From Spirochaetales bacterium (GTDB lineage Bacteria; Spirochaetota; Spirochaetia; Treponematales; UBA12059), in NCBI GenBank assembly GCA_016928955.1, contig JAFGJV010000027.1, positions 45,972 to 109,971 of the forward strand: a stretch of 64,000 bases of DNA, read 5' to 3'. The notes under the pieces were generated by a model that saw only the letters and a program-made list of their open reading frames with translations, searched no databases and was not told where the DNA came from. Positions 41,270 through 48,864 of the stretch are shown here, piece by piece. Positions within the stretch are counted from its first letter, which is position 1; each line of letters begins with the position of its first letter. The position numbers and the translations under genes were made by a program.

Positions 41270-41767
41270 ATGCGCACGCAGAGCATACAGCGCTTTCTGG
41301 ACACAGCCGCAAGCCTGGCCCAGGCCCTGGACACCTTTGTGGACCGCCAACGGGCGGTGACCCAGGCCGTGCGGGACAAGGACTGGCCCGCCCTTGAGGC
41401 GGCCTTGCGCGAGGCGAACCGGGCCTCGGAGGCGGTGGGCATGCTGGAAGCCGAACGGGCGAGCGCCTGGTCGCACCTCCTTGCGGACCTGGGCCTTCCC
41501 ACGGAAACCACCGTGTTCAGGGCGTCGCTGGCCCTGCCCCTGGACCAGAGGTCACCGCTTACGGACGCGTACCGCGCCCTGCGCCTGTCGGCCCTGCGCG
41601 CGCGGATCGAGAACCAGGCCCTGAACGACTTTGTGGGCAGCGCCGCAAGCGCCCTGGCCACGGCCATAGAGGAAATTTTCCCCGGCCGCAAGGGCCGCGT
41701 ATACGGCAAAAGCGGCAGGCCCAAGGCTGGAGCCCAGGGCGCTTTGGTATTGAACGCCGCATTCTAA
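41270..41767 (+). CDS. flgN: FlgN-like chaperone for hook-filament junction proteins
   Basis: A 165-residue, mostly helical protein placed directly before flgK, which is where FlgN chaperones are encoded. RFLDTAASLAQALDTFVDRQ, LREANRASEAVGMLEAERA and the long C-terminal helices fit the FlgN fold; sequence identity of this family is low, so context carries weight. It holds FlgK and FlgL in an export-ready state in the cytoplasm. The ATG at 41270 has GAGGAG 6 nt upstream; an in-frame ATG at 41225, lying 6 nt after the sigma-28 -10 box, could be an alternative leaderless start adding 15 residues. Confidence 0.75.
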   Translation: MRTQSIQRFLDTAASLAQALDTFVDRQRAVTQAVRDKDWPALEAALREANRASEAVGMLEAERASAWSHLLADLGLPTETTVFRASLALPLDQRSPLTDAYRALRLSALRARIENQALNDFVGSAASALATAIEEIFPGRKGRVYGKSGRPKAGAQGALVLNAAF

Positions 41768-41792
41768 GCGGCACGGATATGGAGGGTTTTGC

Positions 41793-43670
41793 ATGAACTC
41801 AACGTTCATGGGGATAGAGATAGGCAAGCGCGGCCTCATGGCCCACAACCAGGGCCTCAACACCGTTGGCCACAACCTGACCAACGCGTCCACGGAAGGC
41901 TATTCGCGCCAGCGCGTCGAGTTTGTCACCATGGAACCCCTGTACGCGCCGCACCTCAACCGCGAGGAAACGCCCGGCCAGATAGGCCAGGGCCTGTTGG
42001 TTGGACGCATAGAGCGCGTGCGCGACGAGCTCCTTGAAGGCCAGATCGTCGCCCAGCAAGGCGGCGTGGGCTACTGGGACACGCGCGACAAGTACGTCAA
42101 GATCCTGGAGCAGATATACACCGAGCCGGCGGACGTGTCTGTGCGGGCCCAAATGGACAAATTCTGGGAATCCTGGCAGGAACTGTCGCTCCACCCATCA
42201 GAGACAGCGCCGCGCGAGGCCGTGGTCCAGAGGGCGCGCACCCTGATCGATTCCATCCACGAACGCTACCGCCGCCTGTCCGACACCCGCGACATGCTGG
42301 ACGAGGACATCATGGTGGTCACCGCCCAGGTCAACGACCTGGCCCGGCAGATAGCCGCCCTGAACGAGGAGATCGTCAAGGTGGAGGCTATGGGCGACAG
42401 GCCCAACGACCTGTACGACCGCCGAGACCTCCTGGTCGAGAAACTCGGCAAGCTGGTGCCCGTAACGGTTGACCGGCGCGACCCCGACGAGTTCATGGTC
42501 CACGCCGACGGCCAGATTCTGGTCCAGGGCAAAAAATACAGGACCTTTGGCCTCACCAGCGGCGCCGAGAACGACGGCCACCCCAACCTGGTATGGAAGG
42601 ACACCGACGATCCTGCCATGGTCAGGGGCGGCGTGCTTGGAGCCCTGTTCGAGCTGCGGGACGTGGACGTGCGCGACGAGATAGCAAGCCTGGATACCAT
42701 GACCCTGACCTTCACGGACCTGGTCAACGAGGTGCACCGCTCGGCCTACGGGCTCAACGGCCGCACCGGCGTGGACTTCTTCACCGAGCATCCCGGCGTC
42801 AACAACGTGGCCGGCAACTACGACCGCGACGGCGACGGCACCTACGACGCCAGCTACGTTCACCGCCTGACCGGCGCCAACGCCCTGTCGGCCCAGGAAC
42901 AGATAGGCCTTGAGGGCACCATCAGCCTGTCCGCGCCCGGCGGCAGGGTGACCGTGGACTACCGGCCCACGGACACCGTGGCCGACCTCGTGCGCAGGAT
43001 CAACGTGTCCGGCGCCGAGGTGACGGCCCGGCTGACCGCGGACGGCCGCCTCCAATTGCGCGCCACCACGGCAGCCGCCGGCGACGGCCCGGACTTTGTC
43101 ATCCGCCACGTGGAGGACTCCGGCGAATTCCTGGCCGGCTATTCAGGGCTCCTGGCCGCTTCCGGCGCGGACGGCGCCTATGACTGGGAGCAGGCGGATG
43201 CCGTCCTGGCACTGCGCGCCGGCGGCACGGACTTTGCGGTGGCTCCAATAGCCCATCCGTCCGGCTGGATAGAAGTGGCGGGGGAGATCACGCGCGACAT
43301 AACCAGCGTGGCAACCGGCTTTGGGCTTAATGGCCGCCCGGCGGAAGCCGGAGACGGCTCTGCCGCCCTGGCCATAGCCAACCTGCGCACATCGTCCGTC
43401 ATGGTGGGGTCGGAAGCAACGTTCGACGACTACTTTGCCGACGCCGTTGCCCGCGTTGGCCTGTCCGGCGAGCGCGCAGGCCGCATGGCCGAGACCAACG
43501 CGCGCATCAGCAAGAACCTCACGGACATGCGCGAGTCCCTGTCCGGCGTGAACATAGACGAGGAACTGGCCAACATGATCAAGTTCCAGCACGGTTACGC
43601 CGCGTCGGCCAAATTCATCGCGCATTTCGACGAGATGCTAGACACCATCATCAACCGCATGGGCGTGTAA
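41793..43670 (+). CDS. flgK: Flagellar hook-associated protein 1
   Basis: A 625-residue FlgK, the first hook-filament junction protein. The N-terminal STFMGIEIGKRGLMAHNQGL and GHNLTNASTEGYSRQRVEFV are the FlgK coiled-coil segment with the Gly-Tyr-Ser motif, and the C-terminus VNIDEELANMIKFQHGYAAS plus AKFIAHFDEMLDTIINRMGV closes the D0 domain. The middle is the variable D2-D3 region. GGAGG precedes the ATG. It is followed by flgL after 12 bp. Secretion is by the flagellar type III system; in spirochaetes the filament lies in the periplasm. Confidence 0.96.
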   Translation: MNSTFMGIEIGKRGLMAHNQGLNTVGHNLTNASTEGYSRQRVEFVTMEPLYAPHLNREETPGQIGQGLLVGRIERVRDELLEGQIVAQQGGVGYWDTRDKYVKILEQIYTEPADVSVRAQMDKFWESWQELSLHPSETAPREAVVQRARTLIDSIHERYRRLSDTRDMLDEDIMVVTAQVNDLARQIAALNEEIVKVEAMGDRPNDLYDRRDLLVEKLGKLVPVTVDRRDPDEFMVHADGQILVQGKKYRTFGLTSGAENDGHPNLVWKDTDDPAMVRGGVLGALFELRDVDVRDEIASLDTMTLTFTDLVNEVHRSAYGLNGRTGVDFFTEHPGVNNVAGNYDRDGDGTYDASYVHRLTGANALSAQEQIGLEGTISLSAPGGRVTVDYRPTDTVADLVRRINVSGAEVTARLTADGRLQLRATTAAAGDGPDFVIRHVEDSGEFLAGYSGLLAASGADGAYDWEQADAVLALRAGGTDFAVAPIAHPSGWIEVAGEITRDITSVATGFGLNGRPAEAGDGSAALAIANLRTSSVMVGSEATFDDYFADAVARVGLSGERAGRMAETNARISKNLTDMRESLSGVNIDEELANMIKFQHGYAASAKFIAHFDEMLDTIINRMGV

Positions 43671-43682
43671 CGGGAGGCCCGC

Positions 43683-44924
43683 ATGAGACGAGTCAGCTCT
43701 GACATGATGAACAACGACATGCAGTTCTGGTTGAGGCGCAGGGAGGATGCCATGGCGTCCATATCCAACCGCATGAACCGCCAGGAGCGCCTTGAGAACC
43801 TGCGCGACGATCCCCTGGCCGCCGCCCGCTCCGTGCGCTACGAGTCCTTTGTGGGCCGCCTGGAGCGCTACGAGGAAAACACGCGCTACACCCTGGACCG
43901 CGCCCGCGTGGCAGAAGGCTACATGCGCCAGACCCAGGACCTGATGCAGCGCCTGCGCGAGCTGGCCGTGACCGGGGCCACCGGCACCTTTACCAAGGAA
44001 GACAGCGCGGCCATGGCCGTTGAGGTGGACCAGCTCCTGTCAGAAATCATCACCCTGGCCAACGCCCGCGGGCCCGACGGCGACTTTCTCTTTGCCGGCG
44101 ACAAGTCGCGCACCGAGCCCTGGAGGGCCGTGAGCGGCTACGTTGAAGGCTCCGGCGGCGCCACCACCGTGGGCGTTGAGTATCTGGGAGGCCTGGGCAC
44201 GCCCATGGCCGAGATCACCGAGGAATCGTACCTGCCCATGAACCTGCCGGGCGACGAGGTGTTCTGGGCCGAGCGCCAGCGCGTGGCCGGCGGATCGGAC
44301 GCTTCCGAATTCCGCGTCACCGCCGACACGTCGATCTTCATAGACGGCCACCAGATCGAGCTCAGGCCCGGCGACACCGTCCACGCCATCATAGCGCGCA
44401 TCAACGACTCGGGAGCCGCCGTCAAGGCGTCGCTCGACCCAGCGCGCAACTCCCTGGTGCTGGAAGCCACGCAGGCCCACCGCCTGCGCGTTGAGGACGG
44501 ATCCGGCGGCGACACCCTGGTGCGCCTGGGCATCCTTTCGGGCTCGGGCGTGCCCTCTGATTACGCCCCGGCCGCCCGCGTGTCCGGCGGCTCGCTCTTT
44601 GACACCGCCATGGCCCTGCGCGACGCCCTGTACAAGGGCGACCACCTGGAAGTCGGCGGCCGCGTTCTGGCGTCGCTTGACGCGGCGATGGACAACATGG
44701 GCAGGCGCCTGGCCCAGGCCGGCGCCATGATGGAGCGCCTGGAAGCGGCGGCCCTGCGCCTCAACCGCGAGATACCCGACGTTACCAGCCTCCTGGCGGC
44801 CGAGAAGGACCTGGACTTTACCCAGGCGGCCACCGAATATAAGATGATGGAGTTCGCCCACCAGGCGGCCCTATCCATGGCGGGCAGGACCCTGCCCCAG
44901 ACCCTCCTCGACTTCCTGAGGTGA
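43683..44924 (+). CDS. flgL: Flagellar hook-associated protein 3 (filament cap adaptor)
   Basis: A 413-residue FlgL with the flagellin-like N-terminal helix (MMNNDMQFWLRRREDAMASI and LENLRDDPLAAARSVRYES) and C-terminal helix (TQAATEYKMMEFAHQAALSM ending TLPQTLLDFLR). The central region from about residue 140 to 330 is mostly beta. It forms the second ring of the hook-filament junction. The length is longer than E. coli FlgL (317 residues), as common in spirochaetes. It lies between flgK and fliW in the operon. Confidence 0.95.
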   Translation: MRRVSSDMMNNDMQFWLRRREDAMASISNRMNRQERLENLRDDPLAAARSVRYESFVGRLERYEENTRYTLDRARVAEGYMRQTQDLMQRLRELAVTGATGTFTKEDSAAMAVEVDQLLSEIITLANARGPDGDFLFAGDKSRTEPWRAVSGYVEGSGGATTVGVEYLGGLGTPMAEITEESYLPMNLPGDEVFWAERQRVAGGSDASEFRVTADTSIFIDGHQIELRPGDTVHAIIARINDSGAAVKASLDPARNSLVLEATQAHRLRVEDGSGGDTLVRLGILSGSGVPSDYAPAARVSGGSLFDTAMALRDALYKGDHLEVGGRVLASLDAAMDNMGRRLAQAGAMMERLEAAALRLNREIPDVTSLLAAEKDLDFTQAATEYKMMEFAHQAALSMAGRTLPQTLLDFLR

Positions 44925-44937
44925 ACGGACAGACGGC

Positions 44938-45381
44938 ATGACGACTATACGCAGCAAGGCATTCGGCGACGTGGAAGTGGACGAGCGCCAGATCATCGAC
45001 TTCCCGGACGGCCTCATAGGCTTCCAGAAATTCACCCGCTGGGCCATCCTGGACGCCCAGCAGAAACCCTACTTCTACCTGCAGTCGCTCGACCTGCCGG
45101 AGTTGGCCTTCATCATGGTGGATCCCTTCCTGTTCAGGCCGGACTACTCCGTGGACGTGAGCGACGAGCTGTCCGCGGCCCTGGGCCTGACCTCGCCGAA
45201 CGACGCCCTGATCATGGCCCTGGTCACCGTGCCCGCAGGCGGGTCGCCGATCACGGCCAACCTCATGGGTCCCGTGGTTATATGCAAGGCCAAACGCCTG
45301 GGCGCCCAAGTGCCCCAGGCCGACGCCCGCTGGAAAACCAAGCACGACATCATGGCCGAGCTGGCCGCGTCCAAGGCCTAG
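44938..45381 (+). CDS. fliW: Flagellar assembly factor FliW
   Basis: A 147-residue FliW. VDERQIIDFPDGLIGFQKFT and FYLQSLDLPELAFIMVDPF, then TVPAGGSPITANLMGPVVIC, are the family's conserved segments. FliW binds flagellin and, when free, sequesters CsrA, coupling flagellin synthesis to export. Its position next to csrA is the classical arrangement. It ends 3 bp before the csrA start. Confidence 0.97.
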   Translation: MTTIRSKAFGDVEVDERQIIDFPDGLIGFQKFTRWAILDAQQKPYFYLQSLDLPELAFIMVDPFLFRPDYSVDVSDELSAALGLTSPNDALIMALVTVPAGGSPITANLMGPVVICKAKRLGAQVPQADARWKTKHDIMAELAASKA

Positions 45382-45384
45382 CGT

Positions 45385-45594
45385 ATGCTAATATTAACCA
45401 GGCGCCTGAACGAGAAAGTGGTCATAGGCGACGGCATCGTGGTGTCCGTGGTGGAAATCCGCGGCGACCAGATCAAGCTGGGCATAGAAGCGCCCCGCAG
45501 CGTCAAGGTGTTCCGCCAGGAAGTGTTCGAGGCCATCCAGGAAGAGAACCGCCAGGCCGCAGAGTCCGGCATGACCCTGCCGCCCCTGGACTGA
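45385..45594 (+). CDS. csrA: Carbon storage regulator, RNA-binding translational repressor
   Basis: A 69-residue Csr[19 protein letters not shown] is the conserved N-terminal strand, with Arg6 and the KLGIEAP loop (residues 33-39) forming the RNA-binding face, and [15 protein letters not shown] the C-terminal helix. It binds GGA-containing hairpins near ribosome sites and silences flagellin mRNA; FliW opposes it. No good ribosome site precedes the ATG; the tight junction with fliW suggests translational coupling. A long two-part hairpin follows the stop codon. Confidence 0.97.
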   Translation: MLILTRRLNEKVVIGDGIVVSVVEIRGDQIKLGIEAPRSVKVFRQEVFEAIQEENRQAAESGMTLPPLD

Positions 45595-45598
45595 GCTT

Positions 45599-45649
45599 GT
45601 GCGGGGAGGCAACCCTTTCTTTTAGGCCGAAAGGTTTTCCTCCCCGCAC
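45599..45649 (+). promoter_or_regulatory. Two-part hairpin directly after csrA
   Basis: GTGCGGGGAGG (45599-45609) pairs with CCTCCCCGCAC (45639-45649) over 11 perfect bp; inside, CCTTTC (45614-45619) pairs with GAAAGG (45629-45634) across 4-nt internal loops and a 9-nt loop. There is no T-run, so it is not a plain terminator. It might stabilise the mRNA end, or provide a structured site for CsrA. Confidence 0.45.
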
Positions 45650-45683
45650 CCCTCCTTGCCAAAGGCTGACTAAAGGCTCCGCA

Positions 45684-45716
45684 AAAAAACCGCCGCGGAC
45701 CTGAGGCCAGCGGCGG
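45684..45716. terminator. Bidirectional terminator between csrA and the lipoprotein gene
   Basis: CCGCCGC (45690-45696) and GCGGCGG (45710-45716) form the stem. The minus strand carries seven T after the stem (45683-45689) and ends the lipoprotein gene; on the plus strand CTCTTT follows, weaker. Confidence 0.75.
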
Positions 45717-45744
45717 CTCTTTAACGTACTGTTACGACCCCTAT

Positions 45745-47361
45745 TTATTCAGCCTCAAGCATGACCGTGGTGGTTGCAACCGTAACGTCGGCGTCAACCA
45801 CCGATACCCCAACTGGCCCGCTAAACAGGTCATTTTCATAGATTGGGGTACTGGATGGGTCTGCGTCAGTGGTAACCCGGGCGCTGATGATATAGTCTCC
45901 GGGCGGTATTCCTTCAACGGTCGTTGTGTAGGGGAAGGAAGCCGAGTCAACCACGCTGCCGGTGACGATGCCTCCGACACCTGAGTAATCTGTTTTAATA
46001 AGCGTAACCGACAAGTATCCTTCGCAGGCCGCCATGCCGTCATAGTCTACAGTCACAGTGACGCTGTAACCGGTGATGCCCGCGGTGTAGGTGATGGTGA
46101 CTGTATCCATGGCGACCATATCGGGTCCATCGGACGCTATCGCCATGAGGGTTTTCGTTCCGTTCGTCACGCCGCTAGCGTCCACGTTGGCCGTGAACCC
46201 GCCAGCCCCGTCGAGCACGGCGGTGCCGACAGGGGTCATTCCATCAAAGGTAATGATCAGCGAATCTATTTCACCGTTGGGGTCCGAGTAGGTGCCAAGA
46301 GCCTGGAAGGTCGTTGTGTCGATCGTTGCCCCTTCAGCGGGCGATGTTATCGCGACGCTCGGCGGAGAGGCACGGGTGATGGTGACGGAATAGGTTTCCA
46401 AAGTGATGCCGTCAGGCGCTGTCACCACAATGTCCATCACATTGGGTCCCACCACAAGGTCAAAGGGCGTAGGATCGGACACCGAGGCGGCAAGGTCGGT
46501 CGGCTCGTAGTTTATATACGATATCTCGTCGACCGTGCTTCCGACGTTGGCCTCGTACTCAAAAGTGCCCGACGAGAATACAGGATCAAACACTACCTGG
46601 ATGCCCTCCCAATCGTACAACTCCAGAGAGTTGAGGGTGGCCACTGTTGAAGCCCCAGCCTCCGCAACGGTCACGTCGATATAGTATATTTTTTGCGTGG
46701 CACTGAACTCTGAGGTGACCCTGACGGCTATAGCGGTGGTCGTGCCATCTGGTCCGATATTGATGGTAACCGTACCGGTGTACGTATCGTAGGCCGTGCC
46801 GCCGTCATCAGAATATTCAACGGTCGAACCTGCATACTCGGGAGTGGCTGAGAGACTGACCGTTGTGGTACCGCTCGGGACATTAAGCTCGTACATTGTT
46901 TCTGAAGGATCAAATCCGAACCCGTATCCACTCAATTCGAGCGATGCCAGATCTGCGCTTTCGGCGTTGAGGCGGGTGGCAGAAATCTCATACGACTTCT
47001 TAGTCACACCATCGGCGGCAGTCACCGTGATCGTCTTGGTGTTCGGACCTACCGCAAGGTTCCAAGTTCCCGCTCCGGACACCGTCGCGCCAGAGTCCAG
47101 CGCAGTCGCAGCCACCGTGAAATTCTGGTACTCAAACGGCACGTCGTCGCCAATCGAATATGCGACCGTATCCGAATCGAAGCCAGGATCTAGTGCCACA
47201 GGCACGGTAAAGTAGGTGACCTGAAGCGATTCAAGCCTCGCCTCGCTTGACAGCGGAACCTGGTCTCCGGAGCCTGCTCCGAGGATGTCGCAGGACGCGA
47301 CAAGCAGGAGTGCGATAATGGCTAAGGTGCCCGACGCTATCCGCGTTTTTCGATTACTCAT
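45745..47361 (-). CDS. Surface lipoprotein with three cadherin-like beta-sandwich domains
   Basis: A 538-residue lipoprotein: the lipobox LLVASC places Cys24 as the lipidated residue. Three cadherin-like beta-sandwich domains (PF12733 type) follow at about 40-135, 135-230 and 240-340, each starting with a xLxSLxL strand such as ARLESLQV, ADLASLEL and ATLNSLEL and containing a FDP..YE/YS motif. Then an Ig-like domain (PPSVAITSPAEGATIDT) and a C-terminal beta-rich domain (EGIPPGDYIISARV) complete it. Base composition is visibly lower in GC and codon use is less biased than its neighbours, so it may be a recent arrival. GGAG lies 7 nt before the ATG. Exported by the general pathway; likely involved in surface adhesion. 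Confidence 0.8.
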   Translation of the reverse strand: MSNRKTRIASGTLAIIALLLVASCDILGAGSGDQVPLSSEARLESLQVTYFTVPVALDPGFDSDTVAYSIGDDVPFEYQNFTVAATALDSGATVSGAGTWNLAVGPNTKTITVTAADGVTKKSYEISATRLNAESADLASLELSGYGFGFDPSETMYELNVPSGTTTVSLSATPEYAGSTVEYSDDGGTAYDTYTGTVTINIGPDGTTTAIAVRVTSEFSATQKIYYIDVTVAEAGASTVATLNSLELYDWEGIQVVFDPVFSSGTFEYEANVGSTVDEISYINYEPTDLAASVSDPTPFDLVVGPNVMDIVVTAPDGITLETYSVTITRASPPSVAITSPAEGATIDTTTFQALGTYSDPNGEIDSLIITFDGMTPVGTAVLDGAGGFTANVDASGVTNGTKTLMAIASDGPDMVAMDTVTITYTAGITGYSVTVTVDYDGMAACEGYLSVTLIKTDYSGVGGIVTGSVVDSASFPYTTTVEGIPPGDYIISARVTTDADPSSTPIYENDLFSGPVGVSVVDADVTVATTTVMLEAE

Positions 47362-47635
47362 GATTTGCTCCTATTATTCAGTCCAAATAGAGTCGGCCCA
47401 CACTACCCTTGAAACTATATGCAGTCAAGAAAAATAACATGGCATAAATCTGATTCTAAGGATGTTGTAAAAGATCTGTTTTCCAAAATTACATCTGAGT
47501 CCATAGCCAAAAAGATTACTGCGTTCTTTTGGGTTGATGAAAATATACGCATCACCTGCATGCAGGCTCGTAACACAGCCGCGATTACTAAACGGTCTAA
47601 TCCGATACCTTGGAATGCTCTGATAGACCATGAAA

Positions 47636-47671
47636 TGCGAAATGAGCCGCCAGTCGGGCATCGCGGACTCG
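47636..47671. repeat. 36-bp direct repeat copy 1 of the tRNA-Pro 3' end
   Basis: These 36 bases are identical to 47902-47937, which comprises the last 18 nt of tRNA-Pro plus 18 nt beyond its 3' end. Copies lie 266 bp apart. A 14-nt third piece of the tRNA end (TCGGGCATCGCGGA) is at 47838-47851. Such tRNA 3'-end copies are typical of integrase attachment sites or of decayed tRNA duplications. Confidence 0.7.
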
Positions 47672-47801
47672 CCCTCCGTTTCTCGACTTCCTGTCTTTAA
47701 AACTCCGGGCCGCCTCACTCGCTTACGCGTGCATCCCTGCACGCTTTTCGCACCTTTGCGGTGCGCGCTCGTTCGGTACGAGTCCGCGGCGCCCCTAATA
47801 G

Positions 47802-47838
47802 AAAAAGGCGAGACGGCCTTTGGCCATCTCGCCTTTTT
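47802..47838. terminator. Strong bidirectional terminator
   Basis: AAAAAGGCGAGA (47802-47813) and TCTCGCCTTTTT (47827-47838) pair perfectly, extended by GGCC/GGCC inside. It would stop transcription in either direction but has no obvious gene to serve; it may belong to a lost tRNA copy. Confidence 0.7.
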
Positions 47839-47875
47839 CGGGCATCGCGGATGACGCGGAGCGGCAACCGCCTTG

Positions 47876-47914
47876 AAAAAAAACACGGCTCATTTCGCGT
47901 CTGCGAAATGAGCC
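47876..47914 (-). terminator. Terminator of tRNA-Pro
   Basis: GGCTCATTTCGC (47887-47898) and GCGAAATGAGCC (47903-47914) form a 12-bp stem with a 4-base loop, then eight T on the minus strand (47876-47883). It begins 6 nt after the tRNA end. One stem arm is part of the 36-bp direct repeat. Confidence 0.88.
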
Positions 47915-47937
47915 GCCAGTCGGGCATCGCGGACTCG
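47902..47937. repeat. 36-bp direct repeat copy 2, within tRNA-Pro
   Basis: This copy runs from the terminator arm into the last 18 nt of tRNA-Pro (T-arm and acceptor). It is identical to 47636-47671. Its location in the functional tRNA suggests that this is the original and the other the duplicate. Confidence 0.7.
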
Positions 47938-47993
47938 AACCGCGGACCCCAAGTCCCCCAGACTTGTACGCTAACCACCTGCGCTAATGCCCG
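47920..47993 (-). tRNA. tRNA-Pro (GGG)
   Basis: A 74-nt tRNA. The acceptor is CGGGCAT with ATGCCCG and discriminator A; the D-stem GCGC pairs GCGT; the anticodon stem CAAGT/ACTTG holds the loop CTGGGGG with anticodon GGG, and the T-arm is CGCGG TTCGAGT CCGCG. CCA is not encoded. It has its own promoter and terminator. Confidence 0.95.
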
Positions 47994-48017
47994 ATGCGCC
48001 TGTTCGACGCGGGTCGC

Positions 48018-48047
48018 ATAGTAGCATACAGGCCGGAAACGTGTCAA
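48018..48047 (-). promoter_or_regulatory. Promoter of tRNA-Pro
   Basis: Minus-strand TTGACA (48042-48047), 18-bp spacer and TACTAT (48018-48023) with an upstream TGC that makes an extended -10. Transcription would start near 48011, close to the tRNA 5' end. Confidence 0.75.
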
Positions 48048-48069
48048 TGAAAGCGGCCTAGGGTCGGCT

Positions 48070-48864
48070 TCAGCTTTCAAAACAGCTGTCAGGATCCAGG
48101 TCGTCTCGTATGCCCGGCCGGGTCATGCAGAAATCGTAGCGCAGGGGATCGTCCGGGGAGTAGGCCCGCAGCGACGCGGTGGCCTCCCTGGCCGCCGCAA
48201 GGTCAACGCTGGACCGGCGGAGAAAGCCAAGCCGCCTGCACGCCGCGGCCATGTGGGTGTCCAGAGGCACGAGCAGGCGCCCAGGATCGGCGCGGGTCCA
48301 CACGCCGGGGTCAACGGCGTCCTTCCTGACCATCCACCTGAGGAAGAGGAAGGTCCGTTTGGACGCCGAGCCCCGGCCCGGGTCCGGGAGAAGGTTGCTG
48401 GGCCAGGCCCTCGGGGAGCGCTCCGCTAGTTCCCGCACCAAGCCTGAGGCCGCCGCGGCGTAATCGGGTTGGGCGGGGTCGTCATGGGCCAGAAAGGCGT
48501 CCTCAATGGAAGGGTGGTCAGTCAGGATGCCGCGTATGCCACCCAGGAACGCGGCCAGGTGCCCGCCGTCAAAGAAGCGGTACGTAAAGCCGGCAAGGTG
48601 CCTGCGCAGGGTCGCGTCGCCCATACCCGCAAGGGTCTTCGCCGGACGGGTGCCCAGGGGCTCAAGCGCCTGCCGCGCCGCCTTCATGATCAGGCGCGCG
48701 TTGCCCAGGGCCAGGGCCGCCGACAAAAGGCCCGCCACTTCCATGTCCGCCGCGCTTTCGTAGCCCAGCACGACCAGGAGGGGGTCGGGGTCCAGCCAGG
48801 AGCGATCGTTGTAGGTGGCGTAAAGTCTGGACAGGGTGCCGGCCGGGTCGGGACAGGATGGCAT
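48070..48864 (-). CDS. TIGR02757/DUF2400 family protein
   Basis: A 264-residue protein of the TIGR02757 family: LSRLYATYNDRSWLDPDPLL at the N-terminus, GYESAADMEVAGLLSAALAL and ALGNARLIMKAARQALEPLG, then KRTFLFLRWMVRKDAVDPGV and LLVPLDTHMAAACRRLGFL near residues 195-232. The fold recalls DNA glycosylases of the HhH-GPD type, without the known catalytic residues. The function is unknown. The ATG at 48864 shares one base with the stop codon of the TPR lipoprotein gene (TGATG), so the two are co-translated. Confidence 0.87.
   Translation of the reverse strand: MPSCPDPAGTLSRLYATYNDRSWLDPDPLLVVLGYESAADMEVAGLLSAALALGNARLIMKAARQALEPLGTRPAKTLAGMGDATLRRHLAGFTYRFFDGGHLAAFLGGIRGILTDHPSIEDAFLAHDDPAQPDYAAAASGLVRELAERSPRAWPSNLLPDPGRGSASKRTFLFLRWMVRKDAVDPGVWTRADPGRLLVPLDTHMAAACRRLGFLRRSSVDLAAAREATASLRAYSPDDPLRYDFCMTRPGIRDDLDPDSCFES

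Larger units (their letters stand above)
47362..47919. other. AT-rich gap with decayed tRNA-associated sequence
   Basis: About 560 bp without a credible gene. The part at 47390-47640 is clearly more AT-rich than the rest of the window. A possible promoter for the lipoprotein gene is TTGACT (47423-47428) with TAGTGT (47400-47405) on the minus strand. From 47636 the sequence carries pieces of the tRNA-Pro 3' end and two terminator hairpins. Frames such as 47419-47700 show no familiar features. Confidence 0.5.

Noticed and set aside
47419..47700. 93-codon open frame in the AT-rich gap
   Set aside because: No ribosome site, no recognisable features, and its 3' third runs through the tRNA-derived repeat.
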